64,000 nucleotides of DNA, taken from Agrobacterium larrymoorei. Its GTDB lineage: Bacteria > Pseudomonadota > Alphaproteobacteria > Rhizobiales > Rhizobiaceae. The notes under the pieces were generated by a model. The model saw only the letters and a program-made list of their open reading frames with translations, did no database searches and was not told the DNA's origin. Location: positions 124,001-188,000 of the forward strand of contig NZ_JAAMFB010000022.1 of NCBI RefSeq assembly GCF_013322225.1. The letters run 5' to 3'. Position 1 is the first letter of the stretch. Every line of letters starts with the position of its first letter. Shown here in pieces: positions 16,424 through 25,975 of the stretch. The translations under genes were made by a program, and so were the position numbers.

Positions 16424-17344
16424 ATGACGCGCTTCTGGTTGCTGAAAATACTGCGCACAGCTTTGACGCTGTGGTTCGTCGTGACCTTTACATTCGTTGT
16501 TTTGAGAACGTCCGGAGATCCGGTCGTGGCCCTAGTCGGAGCCGATGCAACGCCTGATGAAATCGAACAGTTTCGCGCGCTCTGGCGGCTCGATGATTCG
16601 CTCTGGGTCCAATATTTTCGCTACATCGGACAGATGGCGACGGGCCAGTTCGGCATTTCCTACCGCGACGGTCGGGAGGTTATCGACATCATTGCGGAGC
16701 GTGTGCCATCGACGATCATGCTTGGGCTGTTTGCCTATGCTGGCGCCATCCTCATCGGCATTCCGGCAGGTATCATCGCTGCCATCAAGCGTGGCTCGCC
16801 CTTCGATAATCTGATCATGGCCACTGCCGTATTCGGTTTTGCCATACCAAACTTCTTCCTCGGCATCCTTCTCATTCTGTTGTTTTCGCTTGGTCTGCAA
16901 TGGCTTCCCAGTTCGGGGACAGGGACGATATGGCATGTTCTCATGCCAGCACTGACGCTTGCGACATTTACGGCCGGAACGCTTGCCCGCTTTACGCGCT
17001 CGGCCATGCTGGAAGTGCTGGACAAGCTCTATATCCGCGCCGCAGCCGCGAAAGGCGTCAGTTACTGGAAACGTATCGTGTTCCATGCGCTTCCCAATGC
17101 GGGCATCCCGATCATTACCATCATCGGCCTTAACCTGGGCGAACTCATTGGCGGTGCGATTGTGGTGGAGACCGTGTTTGCCTGGCCCGGTGTTGGCAGA
17201 TTGCTCGTGACAGCCGTGTCGTCTCGCGACCTTGCGGTCGTGCAAGCGCTGGTTCTCATCATGGCGGTTACCATGGTCATGGCCAACCTCATCGTGGACC
17301 TGCTTTATGGTTTGCTTGACCCGCGCATCCGCGTCTCGAACTAG
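16424..17344 (+). CDS. Peptide/opine ABC transporter permease (DppB-like)
   Basis: The 306-residue membrane protein has the DppB/OppB plan: an N-terminal membrane segment (LWFVVTFTFVVLRT), the GDPV motif soon after (conserved GDP), then five more segments and the ATPase-contact loop RAAAAKGVSYWKRIVFHALP. It ends with the typical LIVDLLYGLLDPRIR. It is the first gene of the operon and would form the channel with the 17355 permease, powered by the fused ATPase at 20627. Start ATG 16424 follows ACGGAG. Family call secure; substrate inferred from the co-transcribed hydrolases. Confidence 0.92.
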   Translation: MTRFWLLKILRTALTLWFVVTFTFVVLRTSGDPVVALVGADATPDEIEQFRALWRLDDSLWVQYFRYIGQMATGQFGISYRDGREVIDIIAERVPSTIMLGLFAYAGAILIGIPAGIIAAIKRGSPFDNLIMATAVFGFAIPNFFLGILLILLFSLGLQWLPSSGTGTIWHVLMPALTLATFTAGTLARFTRSAMLEVLDKLYIRAAAAKGVSYWKRIVFHALPNAGIPIITIIGLNLGELIGGAIVVETVFAWPGVGRLLVTAVSSRDLAVVQALVLIMAVTMVMANLIVDLLYGLLDPRIRVSN

Positions 17345-17354
17345 GACGATCACG

Positions 17355-18191
17355 ATGAAGCGCCGCTCTCCTATTCTCATTTTCGCTGTAATCGTGCTCG
17401 CACTGGCGGTGTTTATCGCGGTCGTCGGAAATATCTTCACGTCCCATGGCGTCACGCAACAAAACCTGCTTGCGCGCCTGAAGCCTCCGGCCTTCCTCGG
17501 CGGCAACCCGGATTTCCCGCTCGGAACAGATCGCATCGGTCGCGATATGGTCGCACGCGTCATCGCCGGTTTGCAGATGTCGCTTTCGGTCGCCATAGCG
17601 GGCACTATTATCGGCGCCGTTTTCGGCTCTCTCATCGGCTTCATTGCCGCACATTTCCGCGGATGGGTGGATGAGGTGCTGATGATGCTGGTGGATTTCC
17701 AGGCATCGCTACCGTTCATCCTGATTACGCTGACGCTTCTGGCATTCTTCGGCAATAGCCTCACTTTGTTCATTCTGCTGATGGGTCTGTTCGGATGGGA
17801 AAAATATGCCCGTCTTTCCAGAGGTGTCGTGCTCTCGGCGGTCAACCAGCCCTATGCTAAGGCCATCGTCGCACTGGGCGCTGGCAATAGCAGGCTCTAT
17901 GTGCGGCATGTGCTGCCCAATGTCGCGAGTGCCTTGATCGTTCAGGTAACGCTGACATTTCCGCAAATCATTCTGCTTGAGACGTCGCTGAGCTTTCTCG
18001 GCCTCGGCATCCAGGCTCCGCAGACGAGCCTCGGCCAGATCCTTGGCGATGGTCGCGACTATCTCTCGACGGCATGGTGGATTTCCGTTGTGCCGGGCAC
18101 GGTGATTTTCCTCGTAACACTCTCGATGAGCATCGTCGGCGACTGGCTGCGTGACCGGCTGGACCCGATGCTGCAGGGACGAAACGCATAA
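17355..18191 (+). CDS. Peptide/opine ABC transporter permease (DppC-like)
   Basis: The real start is the ATG at 17355 (MKRRSPILIF), 10 nt after the DppB-like stop; the frame is open further upstream but inside the neighbour. The 278 residues have the DppC hallmarks: the periplasmic FPLGTDRIGRDMVARVIAG motif after the first membrane segment, AALGAGNSRLYVRHVLPNV as the ATPase-contact loop, and a C-terminal WLRDRLDPMLQ. It pairs with the upstream permease. The usual DppC N-terminal cytoplasmic extension is short. Confidence 0.92.
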   Translation: MKRRSPILIFAVIVLALAVFIAVVGNIFTSHGVTQQNLLARLKPPAFLGGNPDFPLGTDRIGRDMVARVIAGLQMSLSVAIAGTIIGAVFGSLIGFIAAHFRGWVDEVLMMLVDFQASLPFILITLTLLAFFGNSLTLFILLMGLFGWEKYARLSRGVVLSAVNQPYAKAIVALGAGNSRLYVRHVLPNVASALIVQVTLTFPQIILLETSLSFLGLGIQAPQTSLGQILGDGRDYLSTAWWISVVPGTVIFLVTLSMSIVGDWLRDRLDPMLQGRNA

Positions 18192-18222
18192 ATAAATAAA
18201 ACAGGATCAAGGAAGGTGGAAC

Positions 18223-19800
18223 ATGTTTACCAGGCGTGAAGTTGGAAGTCTCCTGCTCGCAGCAGGCGCAGTCACATTGGCAGGCCGGGTGCCGTTGGCG
18301 CAGGCCCAGCAAAGGCCTACACTCAACATCGCCGTCGATAATCTGTGGGCGACGATGGCCCCGATCAACGGCATCTCCACTACATCCCGCCGTATTTTCC
18401 CGAATTTCTACGACACGCTGGTCGAGCGGGATTATATCAATGACGAGAATGGTTTGATCTTTGCGCCCAAGCTGGCAACCAAGTGGGAGCAGAAGGGCAA
18501 TATCTGGACGTTCACCCTTCGCGAGGGCGTGAAATTCCACGATGGCAGCGAAATGACCGCTGAAGATGCGGTCTTCACCTTGTCGCCAGAGCGTCTATGG
18601 GGCGAGAAGCCGTTCGAACCGCGCGGCAAGACATTTACGGCGGGTTTCAAGCGGGTCGAAGCAACTGGAAAATATACTTTCGAGATCGAGACCGCCGCAC
18701 CCGACCCGAATATTCCAGCCAAGTTGACCGGCTATATCGGCTTCGTCGTGCCGAAGAAATACTATCTGGAAGTGGGCGTCGATGCCTTCGGCCAGAAGCC
18801 CGTCGGTACAGGGCCTTACAAGGTCACAACCTTCCGCTCGGGCGAAATCATGGTTCTCGATGCGTTCGATGAATATTGGGCGGGGCCTCCTCCGGCCCAG
18901 AAGGTCAACTGGAAGATCATTCCAGAATTTGCGGCACGCATGGCCGGTCTGGTTTCGAAGGAGTTTGACTTCATCGTCAATATTCCGACCGATCAGGAAG
19001 CATCGCTGGAAAGCTATGATGGTGTGACGCTGAAGCGTGTGCTGGCGGATAATTACCCTGCGATTGCGTTCAACACGCGGCCAGACCCTGTCGATAATCC
19101 GCTGGTCGATCCGAACCTGCGTTATGCGATGGTTCAGGCAATCGATATGAACGCCATCGTTCAGGCGCTGTTCAACGGGACCACCGAACATCCAGCCGTG
19201 CCATTCAACTTCAAGGAATATGGCAAGTTCTACGATCCGAATCTGCCGGTCAAGCTTCCCTATGATGTCGAAGCCGCCAAGGCGCTGGTTGCTAAGACGA
19301 AATACAAGGGTGAGACGCTGATCTGGCACATTACACGCCAGTTCTATCCGAACTACGAGGCCGCTGCCGAAATCATGATCGAGCAATGGCGCGAAATCGG
19401 CGTCAATGTACAGGCGCAGGTGCTGGATAACTTCGAGCTGGTCTATCGTCGGCCATACCACATGATGAACATGTCCATGAGCTCGGACTTCATTCCGGGC
19501 GACCCCTATCAGCCGCTCTGGCTGGATTGGGGTCCGACGGCGTCGCGTTCGACGGCAAGCTGGAAGACCTGGGATCCAACGCCCGAATTCCTTGATCTTG
19601 GCAAGAAGTTCGATGCCGCGACGAATTTCGAAGAGCGCAAAGCTGCGTATCTCGCTCTTTCCGATGAGTGGCAGCGCGTCACGCCGGGCTATTACATGTG
19701 GAAGAGCGTCTATAACTGTGCCCATCGCTCCGGTATCGAGTTCCGTCTCAAGCCGAACGGCGAAATGCGCATCTACGGCGACTACTTCAAGCTGGTGTGA
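18223..19800 (+). CDS. Peptide/opine ABC transporter substrate-binding protein (family 5)
   Basis: The 525 residues begin with a signal that has an RR pair and a hydrophobic core (MFTRREVGSLLLAAGAVTLA, cleavage near AQAQQ). The mature chain is a family 5 binding protein: FYDTLVERDYINDENG, LATKWEQKGNIWTFTLREGV, KFHDGSEMTAEDAVFTL and VGTGPYKV are standard motifs. Proteins of this family bind di- and oligopeptides, opines, nickel complexes or glutathione. Its operon contains a gamma-glutamyltransferase-like and an N-formylglutamate-hydrolase-like gene, which suggests a gamma-glutamyl or N-acyl ligand. That is inference. Confidence 0.92.
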   Translation: MFTRREVGSLLLAAGAVTLAGRVPLAQAQQRPTLNIAVDNLWATMAPINGISTTSRRIFPNFYDTLVERDYINDENGLIFAPKLATKWEQKGNIWTFTLREGVKFHDGSEMTAEDAVFTLSPERLWGEKPFEPRGKTFTAGFKRVEATGKYTFEIETAAPDPNIPAKLTGYIGFVVPKKYYLEVGVDAFGQKPVGTGPYKVTTFRSGEIMVLDAFDEYWAGPPPAQKVNWKIIPEFAARMAGLVSKEFDFIVNIPTDQEASLESYDGVTLKRVLADNYPAIAFNTRPDPVDNPLVDPNLRYAMVQAIDMNAIVQALFNGTTEHPAVPFNFKEYGKFYDPNLPVKLPYDVEAAKALVAKTKYKGETLIWHITRQFYPNYEAAAEIMIEQWREIGVNVQAQVLDNFELVYRRPYHMMNMSMSSDFIPGDPYQPLWLDWGPTASRSTASWKTWDPTPEFLDLGKKFDAATNFEERKAAYLALSDEWQRVTPGYYMWKSVYNCAHRSGIEFRLKPNGEMRIYGDYFKLV

Positions 19801-20624
19801 TGAGCAACATGCGCAAGAACGCCCTGAAAGACATGACGTTCGCGGAGTTTCGCGAACGTCTCCCGGAAAAACCCGTGATCCTTCTGCCATTCGGCAGCCA
19901 GGAGGAGCAAGGGCCTCACGCCCCCATGGGTGATTTCATGCTGACGGAGGCCATCGCGCTCAAGGTGGCCGAGGCCTCCGGCGCCATCGTGGCACCGACG
20001 GTGCCGTTCGGTTATGCGGATTTCTTCAAAACCATTCCCGGCGGCATCCAGTTGCGGCCCGCAACCTTTATGGCTCTTGTGGAGGATATGGTTGCAGCCT
20101 TTCTGGATCACGGCATCGATCATATCCTCATCCTCAATGGCCATACGACCAATGCGTCGCTGATTGATCAGGTTGTTCGGCGTGTTCGTGCAGAACGCGG
20201 CGTGTCGGTGGCATCGATCAATCTGTGGCAATCGATACCGGACGCCCTGTGGCAGGAACTGCATGGTCCGGCCGTTGCTGCGGCACGCGGACATGGCGGC
20301 GAACCGATCACCTCCGTCTATATGCATCTGTTTCCAGAGTTGTTGCGCATGGACCTTGCAAGACCAGCCGGTCGCGCCAAGGCATTCGGGCTTGCCACGG
20401 GTGGTGTCAACACCATCCAGTTCGAAGGCATGCCGGTGAATGTGCCGCTCAACTGCCATGAAGTGAATGCCGATGGCATGCTGGGTGGCGATCCTTTGCT
20501 CGCAACGGCTGAAAAAGGCGAGCGGATCGTTCAGCATCTCGTCGGCTTTTGCAGCCGGTTCGTGGACCACATGCGCGCCTTCGACATGCGCTCACCGTCT
20601 CACCAAACACATAAGGCGATTTGA
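19800..20624 (+). CDS. Creatininase-family amidohydrolase
   Basis: The start ATG at 19800 shares its A with the TGA of the binding protein (TGATG), indicating coupled translation; a GTG at 19797 is less likely. The 274 residues have the creatininase metal-site pattern: FGSQEEQGPHAPMGD (Glu36, His40, Asp45), ILNGHTTN in place of the more usual NGHGGN, and RGHGGEPITS. Members open cyclic amides or small amides, such as creatinine or mycofactocin-type and formamide substrates. In this operon it may hydrolyse a cyclic or terminal amide of the imported compound. The family is clear; the exact reaction is unknown. Confidence 0.85.
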   Translation: MSNMRKNALKDMTFAEFRERLPEKPVILLPFGSQEEQGPHAPMGDFMLTEAIALKVAEASGAIVAPTVPFGYADFFKTIPGGIQLRPATFMALVEDMVAAFLDHGIDHILILNGHTTNASLIDQVVRRVRAERGVSVASINLWQSIPDALWQELHGPAVAAARGHGGEPITSVYMHLFPELLRMDLARPAGRAKAFGLATGGVNTIQFEGMPVNVPLNCHEVNADGMLGGDPLLATAEKGERIVQHLVGFCSRFVDHMRAFDMRSPSHQTHKAI

Positions 20625-20626
20625 CC

Positions 20627-22264
20627 ATGAGTGACGTAAGGCTGTCGATCGATCACTTGAGCGTTCCCCTGCCGCAGGGTGCAGAGCGCGGCTTTGCAGT
20701 CGAGGACCTGTCCCTGACTGTCGCCAAAGGTGAAATCCTCTGTATCGTGGGCGAATCCGGTTCCGGCAAATCCCTGACGGCGCTTGCCACCATGGGACTG
20801 CTGCCCAGCAATCTCGGCAAACCAAGCGGACAGGTGATATTCGAGGACAAGAACCTCCTGACGATTGATAACGCGACAAGGCGCAGCATCACCGGGCGCA
20901 GTATCGCAATGATTTTTCAAGAGCCGACCGCCGCGCTCAATCCCATCTTCCGCATCGGTGAACAGGTGTCCGAGGCGTTTCGGGTCCATACGTCCCTGTC
21001 GAATGCAGAGATCAAGGAACGGGTCATCAAGCTGTTCCAGGAAGTGCAACTGCCCAACCCTGAACAGATATTCCACTCCTATCCCCATCAATTATCCGGT
21101 GGCCAGTGCCAACGCGTCATGATTGCCACGGCGCTCGCGCTCGAACCATCCGTGCTGATTGCGGATGAACCCACGACGGCGCTGGATGTGACGACGCAGG
21201 CGCAAATCCTCAAGCTGATGCTCGAACTGAGAGAGCGGCACGAAACAGGCATTATTTTCATCACCCACGATTTCGGCGTAGTGGCTGAAATCGCCGACTG
21301 CGTGGCGGTGATGCAGAAGGGCAAACTCATCGAGATCGGCTCGCGCGACGAGGTTCTCAATCATCCGCAGCAGGATTACACGAAAAGATTGCTGGCAGCG
21401 GTACCGACGCTCACACCTCGCAAGGAACGGGAAGGGCTTGGGACACCCGTCCTCATCGCGAAAAACATCATCAAGACGTTTTCCATATCAGGCGTTTTTG
21501 GGTCTGGACGTGTCGTCAAGGCCGTAGACGATGTCGATATCACCATCCGTCGCGGTGAAACGCTGGGGCTTGTCGGGGAATCCGGATCGGGAAAATCTAC
21601 GCTGGCGCAATGCGTCATTCGGCTTGTCCAGCCTGAAAGCGGCGATATAGTCATTTCGGATGGCGACTTTTCGGGCCTGCGCGGCAAAGCTTTGCGTGAA
21701 GCCCGGCGCAAGGTCCAGATCGTCTTTCAAGACCCCTATACGGCGCTCGATCCGCGTCAGCGTATCGGGGATGCCATTGCTGAGGGGCCTATCGTCCATG
21801 GTCTGGACAGAAAGGCCGCCATGCAGCGTGCGCTCGATCTGCTTGAGGCATGCGGTCTGGATCGCGCTTCGGCAACCCGCTTTCCCCATGAATTTTCCGG
21901 CGGGCAGAGACAACGTATCTGCATTGCCCGCGCGCTTGCCGTCGAGCCGGAACTGCTGATTGCCGACGAGTCCGTTTCCGCTCTCGATGTCTCGGTGCAG
22001 GCACAGGTGCTGGAACTTCTGGCAAAAATGCAGGCGCGGCTTGGTTTCGGCATCCTATTCATCACGCATGATCTGCGGGTTGCGAGCCAGATTTGCGACA
22101 ACGTCGCCGTCATGCGTCACGGTCGCATCGTTGAGCGGGGTGATCCGGCAACGCTGTTCGTCGCGCCAAAGGATCCCTACACGAGAGAATTGCTTGCCGC
22201 GGTTCCGGGCAAGGGCTGGCAACACAAGCCGGAAACCGCCAAAATCGCAGAGGACTTGTCATGA
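20627..22264 (+). CDS. Fused duplicated ABC ATPase of the peptide importer (DppD-DppF in one chain)
   Basis: The start is the ATG at 20627, 2 nt after the creatininase stop. The 545 residues contain two complete nucleotide-binding domains: Walker A GESGSGKS at 42-49 and again at about 316-324, signatures [15 protein letters not shown] and [15 protein letters not shown], and Walker [12 protein letters not shown] and [11 protein letters not shown]. The second Walker B has Ser where Pro is usual, a common variant in this family. Each half ends with the oligopeptide-type extension ([13 protein letters not shown]). It replaces the two separate ATPases of typical Dpp systems and powers the permeases at 16424 and 17355. 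Confidence 0.92.
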   Translation: MSDVRLSIDHLSVPLPQGAERGFAVEDLSLTVAKGEILCIVGESGSGKSLTALATMGLLPSNLGKPSGQVIFEDKNLLTIDNATRRSITGRSIAMIFQEPTAALNPIFRIGEQVSEAFRVHTSLSNAEIKERVIKLFQEVQLPNPEQIFHSYPHQLSGGQCQRVMIATALALEPSVLIADEPTTALDVTTQAQILKLMLELRERHETGIIFITHDFGVVAEIADCVAVMQKGKLIEIGSRDEVLNHPQQDYTKRLLAAVPTLTPRKEREGLGTPVLIAKNIIKTFSISGVFGSGRVVKAVDDVDITIRRGETLGLVGESGSGKSTLAQCVIRLVQPESGDIVISDGDFSGLRGKALREARRKVQIVFQDPYTALDPRQRIGDAIAEGPIVHGLDRKAAMQRALDLLEACGLDRASATRFPHEFSGGQRQRICIARALAVEPELLIADESVSALDVSVQAQVLELLAKMQARLGFGILFITHDLRVASQICDNVAVMRHGRIVERGDPATLFVAPKDPYTRELLAAVPGKGWQHKPETAKIAEDLS

Positions 22265-22938
22265 AAAAATACCATATCGGCGCCCAGCCCAAGCAGATCG
22301 ACCCCGAGCTGATCGCCAAGTTCGAAAGCGTCGAGGTTGCTACCATCGGGCATTTTCGCCACCGTGGTTTCGTCCATCATTCCATCACACCCGTTGTCGA
22401 TGCGAGGCGCACATTGGTTGGCACCGCCGTGACCGTCGCCATTCCCGCCACGGATTCCACCTTGCTCCACCATGCGGTTTCCGTCATCCGCCCGGGCGAC
22501 TTTCTCTTCGTAGATCGCCTCGGCGATGACCGGCACGCCTGCATCGGCGGGGGCGTGGCATTTGCCATCAAAACCGCTGGAGCCATCGGTGTCGTCATAG
22601 ACGGGCCGTGTACGGATGTTGAGGAAATCATCGAGCTGGACATGCCTTTGTGGTCGCGCGGCGTGTCCGGCATCACCACGCGGCTAAATGATCTTGGTGG
22701 CTCACTCAATCTTCCCGTTTCCTGCGGCAATGTGCCTGTCATGCCGGGAGATGTGGTGATTGCAGATGCTAGCGGCATCCTCGTCATTCCTGTCGATGAG
22801 GCAGAGGAGGTCGTGGAAGAAGCCATGATCCGGCAGGCGCGGGCAGGGCGCAACAAGGGCAAGATCGAGGCTGGCGAGAAGCTTGGCGATCTCTCTGGCG
22901 CAAGCCGCATGGTGGCAGCGGCGCTGGAGGCGAAGTGA
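22261..22938 (+). CDS. RraA-family protein lacking the canonical catalytic arginine
   Basis: The 225 residues overlap the ATPase gene by ATGA. The RraA/HMG-aldolase fold is seen in RPGDFLFVDRLGDDRHACIG, GGVAFAIKTAGAIGVVIDG and GDVVIADASGILVIP. Class II pyruvate aldolases of this family need the arginine-aspartate pair in a DGxxRD strand; here the strand reads DGPCTDVEEI, so Thr replaces the arginine. It may therefore bind a related ligand with different chemistry, or act as a regulatory protein. The GITTRLNDLGG segment matches a gene fragment at 5240-5316. It is often mislabelled as a menaquinone methyltransferase, which nothing here supports. Confidence 0.82.
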   Translation: MKKYHIGAQPKQIDPELIAKFESVEVATIGHFRHRGFVHHSITPVVDARRTLVGTAVTVAIPATDSTLLHHAVSVIRPGDFLFVDRLGDDRHACIGGGVAFAIKTAGAIGVVIDGPCTDVEEIIELDMPLWSRGVSGITTRLNDLGGSLNLPVSCGNVPVMPGDVVIADASGILVIPVDEAEEVVEEAMIRQARAGRNKGKIEAGEKLGDLSGASRMVAAALEAK

Positions 22939-24485
22939 TGGAAAATCCGCAGTTCGATCATCTGCGTGTCGAGCGTAGCACAACGCGAAAGACACCGGGT
23001 GTCAGCACAAAAGGGGTCGTCACGTCGCAGCATTTCGTAGCGGCGGAAGCCGGTGCGTCCGTGCTGCGCGCCGGAGGAAATGCCGTCGATGCGGCTGTGA
23101 CCGCAGCCTTCACCTTGCAGACGGTCGAACCGTGGATGACCAGCCTTGCCGCATGCGGTTACATGCTGGTGGCGCAGCCCGATGGGACGGTCGATACGAT
23201 CGAATTTACCGGGAGGGTGCCATCCTCTTTCGATGCTGATTTTTACCGGCCTGACCCCACCATCAAGACATTCATCGGCCATCCCGCCTCGGTGGAAAAC
23301 CGCAATGTGGATGGGTTCACGGCTGCGGTCGTGCCCGGCTGCGTGCGTGGTTTTGCAGAGGCGCTGAAGCGCTATGGCACGATCGGTTTCGATGCGGCAC
23401 TCGCACCGGCCATCGAACGTGCCCGAAAAGGTCTCGTCGTTGACTGGCACACAACACTCGCCATCGCCATTGCAGCATCCGGTCTTGCCAAGGATGAAGG
23501 CGCGCGCAGCGTGTTCATGCCGGACGGTTATCCGCCGGAACCTGGCACCGTTCTGTCGTTGACGGCACTGGCCGAAACATTGGAGCAACTGGCGAAGGAT
23601 GGTCCGGACGCGCTTTATGGCGGCGCCATCGGCCAGAAGCTGATTGCAGATTTGCAAGCGGGCGGCAGCTTCATGACGCTTGACGATCTCGCGGCTTACG
23701 AAGCGCGGCTTTACCCGGCAAGAAGCATGACCTTGCAAGACAAGACGATCCATGTTGCAGGAGAGACGAGTGCCGGGCAACGCCTGTTCGATGCTCTGGC
23801 CTTCTTCGACAAGACCCGTGGTATTGGCCCGGTGGATGCCGGGTTCTTTACCGCCATGTCTCAGGCGCTTTGGGAATCCTTTGGCGCTCACCGTCGCAGG
23901 CTCAACCCGGCAGAAACCACCAACAAGACTAGCACGACGCAGGTCAATGCCGTGGATAGCGAGGGGCGGATGGTAGCTATTACCTTCACCTTGCTGAACC
24001 GGTTCGGTGCACGGGCTTTGTCCTCCTCAACCGGCATTCTGCTGAACAACGGCATGTCCTGGTTCGATCCGACCCCCGGTCGCGCCAACTCCCTGACGCC
24101 CAATGCCTACGCGCCGAGCAATATGTGCCCCGTTGTTCTCACCGATTCCGGCGGCACATTCGCGGCCTATGGAGCCGCCGGCGGCAACCAGATCGTGCCA
24201 TCGCTTGCGCAACTGACAGGTATGGTCGTGCATGCCGAAATGGACATCGAAGATGCGATGAATACCCCGCGCATGACGACGGGTCCCCACGCCGATATCA
24301 TCGTCAATGTCGATATGCCTGCTGACTACATCGCCGCGCTATCGCAGATCGCCAAGGTCAAAGCCGCAGCACAGGTGGTTTTCCCACGACCTTTCGCGGC
24401 ACCGGGCATGGTTGGCCGTCGTGGCGAAAGCTTTATCGGCATGGCGGACACCACCTATCCTGCGGCTTACGCTGCCCCTGCATGA
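22938..24485 (+). CDS. Gamma-glutamyltransferase-family hydrolase, predicted cytoplasmic
   Basis: The start ATG at 22938 shares its A with the upstream TGA. The 515 residues have the GGT N-terminal signature (GVVTSQHFVAAEAGASVLRA, GGNAVDAAVTAAF) and the autoprocessing/nucleophile region STTQVNAVDSEG around residue 332. The usual TTH is TTQ here. GILLNNGMSWFDP and AAGGNQIVPSLAQ follow. No signal peptide precedes the domain, unlike the periplasmic GGT of enterobacteria, so it should act on imported substrates. It probably cleaves gamma-glutamyl or related acyl amides; acylase activity of this Ntn-hydrolase family is the alternative. Confidence 0.87.
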   Translation: MENPQFDHLRVERSTTRKTPGVSTKGVVTSQHFVAAEAGASVLRAGGNAVDAAVTAAFTLQTVEPWMTSLAACGYMLVAQPDGTVDTIEFTGRVPSSFDADFYRPDPTIKTFIGHPASVENRNVDGFTAAVVPGCVRGFAEALKRYGTIGFDAALAPAIERARKGLVVDWHTTLAIAIAASGLAKDEGARSVFMPDGYPPEPGTVLSLTALAETLEQLAKDGPDALYGGAIGQKLIADLQAGGSFMTLDDLAAYEARLYPARSMTLQDKTIHVAGETSAGQRLFDALAFFDKTRGIGPVDAGFFTAMSQALWESFGAHRRRLNPAETTNKTSTTQVNAVDSEGRMVAITFTLLNRFGARALSSSTGILLNNGMSWFDPTPGRANSLTPNAYAPSNMCPVVLTDSGGTFAAYGAAGGNQIVPSLAQLTGMVVHAEMDIEDAMNTPRMTTGPHADIIVNVDMPADYIAALSQIAKVKAAAQVVFPRPFAAPGMVGRRGESFIGMADTTYPAAYAAPA

Positions 24486-25366
24486 ATGGAATATGCATGA
24501 ATGATTTTTCGATCTCGCCTCTCGATATCGAGGGTGTTCTGTCCATCCTGCCGCCAAGCGCGCCGTCCATTCCCATGGTGTTCGACTCGCCCCATAGTGG
24601 CCTGATGATTCCAACGGATTTCGAGCGGGTCGTTTCCGACGAACTGGTTCTGGTGGCGTCCGATACCTATGTCGATGATCTGTTCGGCTTTGCCCCTGCC
24701 ATCGGCGCCCCCATGCTTCTGGCTCACTTCCCGCGAAGCTTTCTCGATCTCAACCGCTCACTGCAAGACGTCGATCTGGAGCTTGTCGAGGGACGATGGC
24801 CGCATGCGTTGCGAGACAGCGCCTCGGCGCGTCGCGGCATGGGCCTTACCTGGCGTTTCGCCTGGGGAGACCAGCCCATGTATGGCCGGAAATTGACCGT
24901 CAGCGAACTTGAAAAGCGCATCGACACCTACTGGCGTCCCTATCATCATCACTTGGTCCAGTTGCTGGATGAGACTTATGATGCTTTCGGGCGCGTCTAT
25001 CATGTCAACTGCCACTCCATGCCAGCCATAGGCCACGCCCTGTCGCCCGACCCGGCAGGAACCGTGCGAAAAGACATCGTTGTCGGGGATTATGACGGGA
25101 TGAGCAGCGAACCGGAATTCGTGCATCTGGTCATCAGGACGCTGGAAAGTTTCGGCTATTCCGTGTCTCTCAACGTGCCGTTTCGCGGTGCCGAACTCGT
25201 TTCCGCATATAACGCACCAGAGAAAAACCGTCACAGCATCCAGATTGAGCTTAACCGCAACCTTTATATGGATGAGGTGACCCGAGAGAAGACCGCCGGT
25301 TATGAAGAGCTGAAAGGAAACCTCTCCAAACTTGGGACAGTCCTTCGAGCTTATGTAGCAACTTGA
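24482..25366 (+). CDS. N-formylglutamate amidohydrolase-family protein (HutG-type)
   Basis: The 294 residues begin at the ATG overlapping the GGT stop (ATGA); an internal ATG at 24497 is also possible. The family features are VFDSPHSG near the N-terminus, DLNRSLQDVD, YHVNCHSMPAIG with the metal-binding His, and NRHSIQIELNRNLYMDE. Enzymes of this group release formate from N-formylglutamate or act on related N-acyl glutamates. As the last gene of the operon it would complete breakdown to free glutamate. The deformylase family is clear; the acyl group removed is not known. Confidence 0.88.
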   Translation: MNGICMNDFSISPLDIEGVLSILPPSAPSIPMVFDSPHSGLMIPTDFERVVSDELVLVASDTYVDDLFGFAPAIGAPMLLAHFPRSFLDLNRSLQDVDLELVEGRWPHALRDSASARRGMGLTWRFAWGDQPMYGRKLTVSELEKRIDTYWRPYHHHLVQLLDETYDAFGRVYHVNCHSMPAIGHALSPDPAGTVRKDIVVGDYDGMSSEPEFVHLVIRTLESFGYSVSLNVPFRGAELVSAYNAPEKNRHSIQIELNRNLYMDEVTREKTAGYEELKGNLSKLGTVLRAYVAT

Positions 25367-25975
25367 GCGTTTGTCTCGAATCGATCTGGTTTGAACGACG
25401 TGTTCAATGTTCGTGTTTTTGTGCCAACTGATGCACTTGCGTGGGCGTCGGCGGTTCGCCTCCTATCAAGGTGAGGGCGACCGCAAAATTCGTTCTCGAA
25501 CCAAGCCATCTTGTTTCTTCTGAGTAAATTTTTCCAAACGGCGTCATCCGGGACGGGGAAGAACAGATAGGGGGCAAGCTTATGGCTCAGTTCAGGCTCG
25601 CCGTTACCCGTCGCGACACGTTTTGTCGAAGACAGAACGACCGAGCGTTCTTTAGGTTTGCAACACCCGTTGGCGTCAAGCGGGAAGATCGCAGCCTCCC
25701 CATTCCGTATCATTTAAGTTCTGGCGGATGATGGAATGAATTGCTGCACTTTTGCCGATGCGGTGCGGGGAGCTTTCGAGGCCGTGTTCGGCATTCCTTT
25801 CTTCGCCGCCTTTAATACGCGTTTGGACGCCAGAAACACACGCAGCCAGAGGTGACTTCACGTTTTGAAATGAACGGTCACCGAAAATGAGTTCCCATTC
25901 TGTGCAAATGCGGTCATGTCTCTCTGAAAGTTCGTATGAGCCGCCGCTTTACGAAACACGAATCAAGAGCTGAGC
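25367..25975. other. 609-bp region without a recognisable gene
   Basis: Two minus-strand frames (25351-25713 and 25676-25861) read as low-complexity basic sequence with no family I recognise. The first overlaps the end of the amidohydrolase gene. The region does not show inverted terminal repeats or a terminator. The promoter for the gene at 25976 is presumably in its last 100 bases. Confidence 0.5.

Noticed and set aside
16532-17845. 437-codon minus-strand frame through both permease genes
   Set aside because: Its translation is low-complexity and basic, and the plus-strand frames are well-formed DppB/DppC proteins with tight spacing.
22377-23891. 504-codon minus-strand frame opposite the RraA-like and GGT-like genes
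   Set aside because: It is the shadow of two genes with recognisable motifs and coupled starts.
25351-25713. 120-codon minus-strand frame in the gap after the N-formylglutamate hydrolase gene
   Set aside because: No recognisable family or ribosome-binding site, and it overlaps the end of a real gene. I kept it as an unassigned region.
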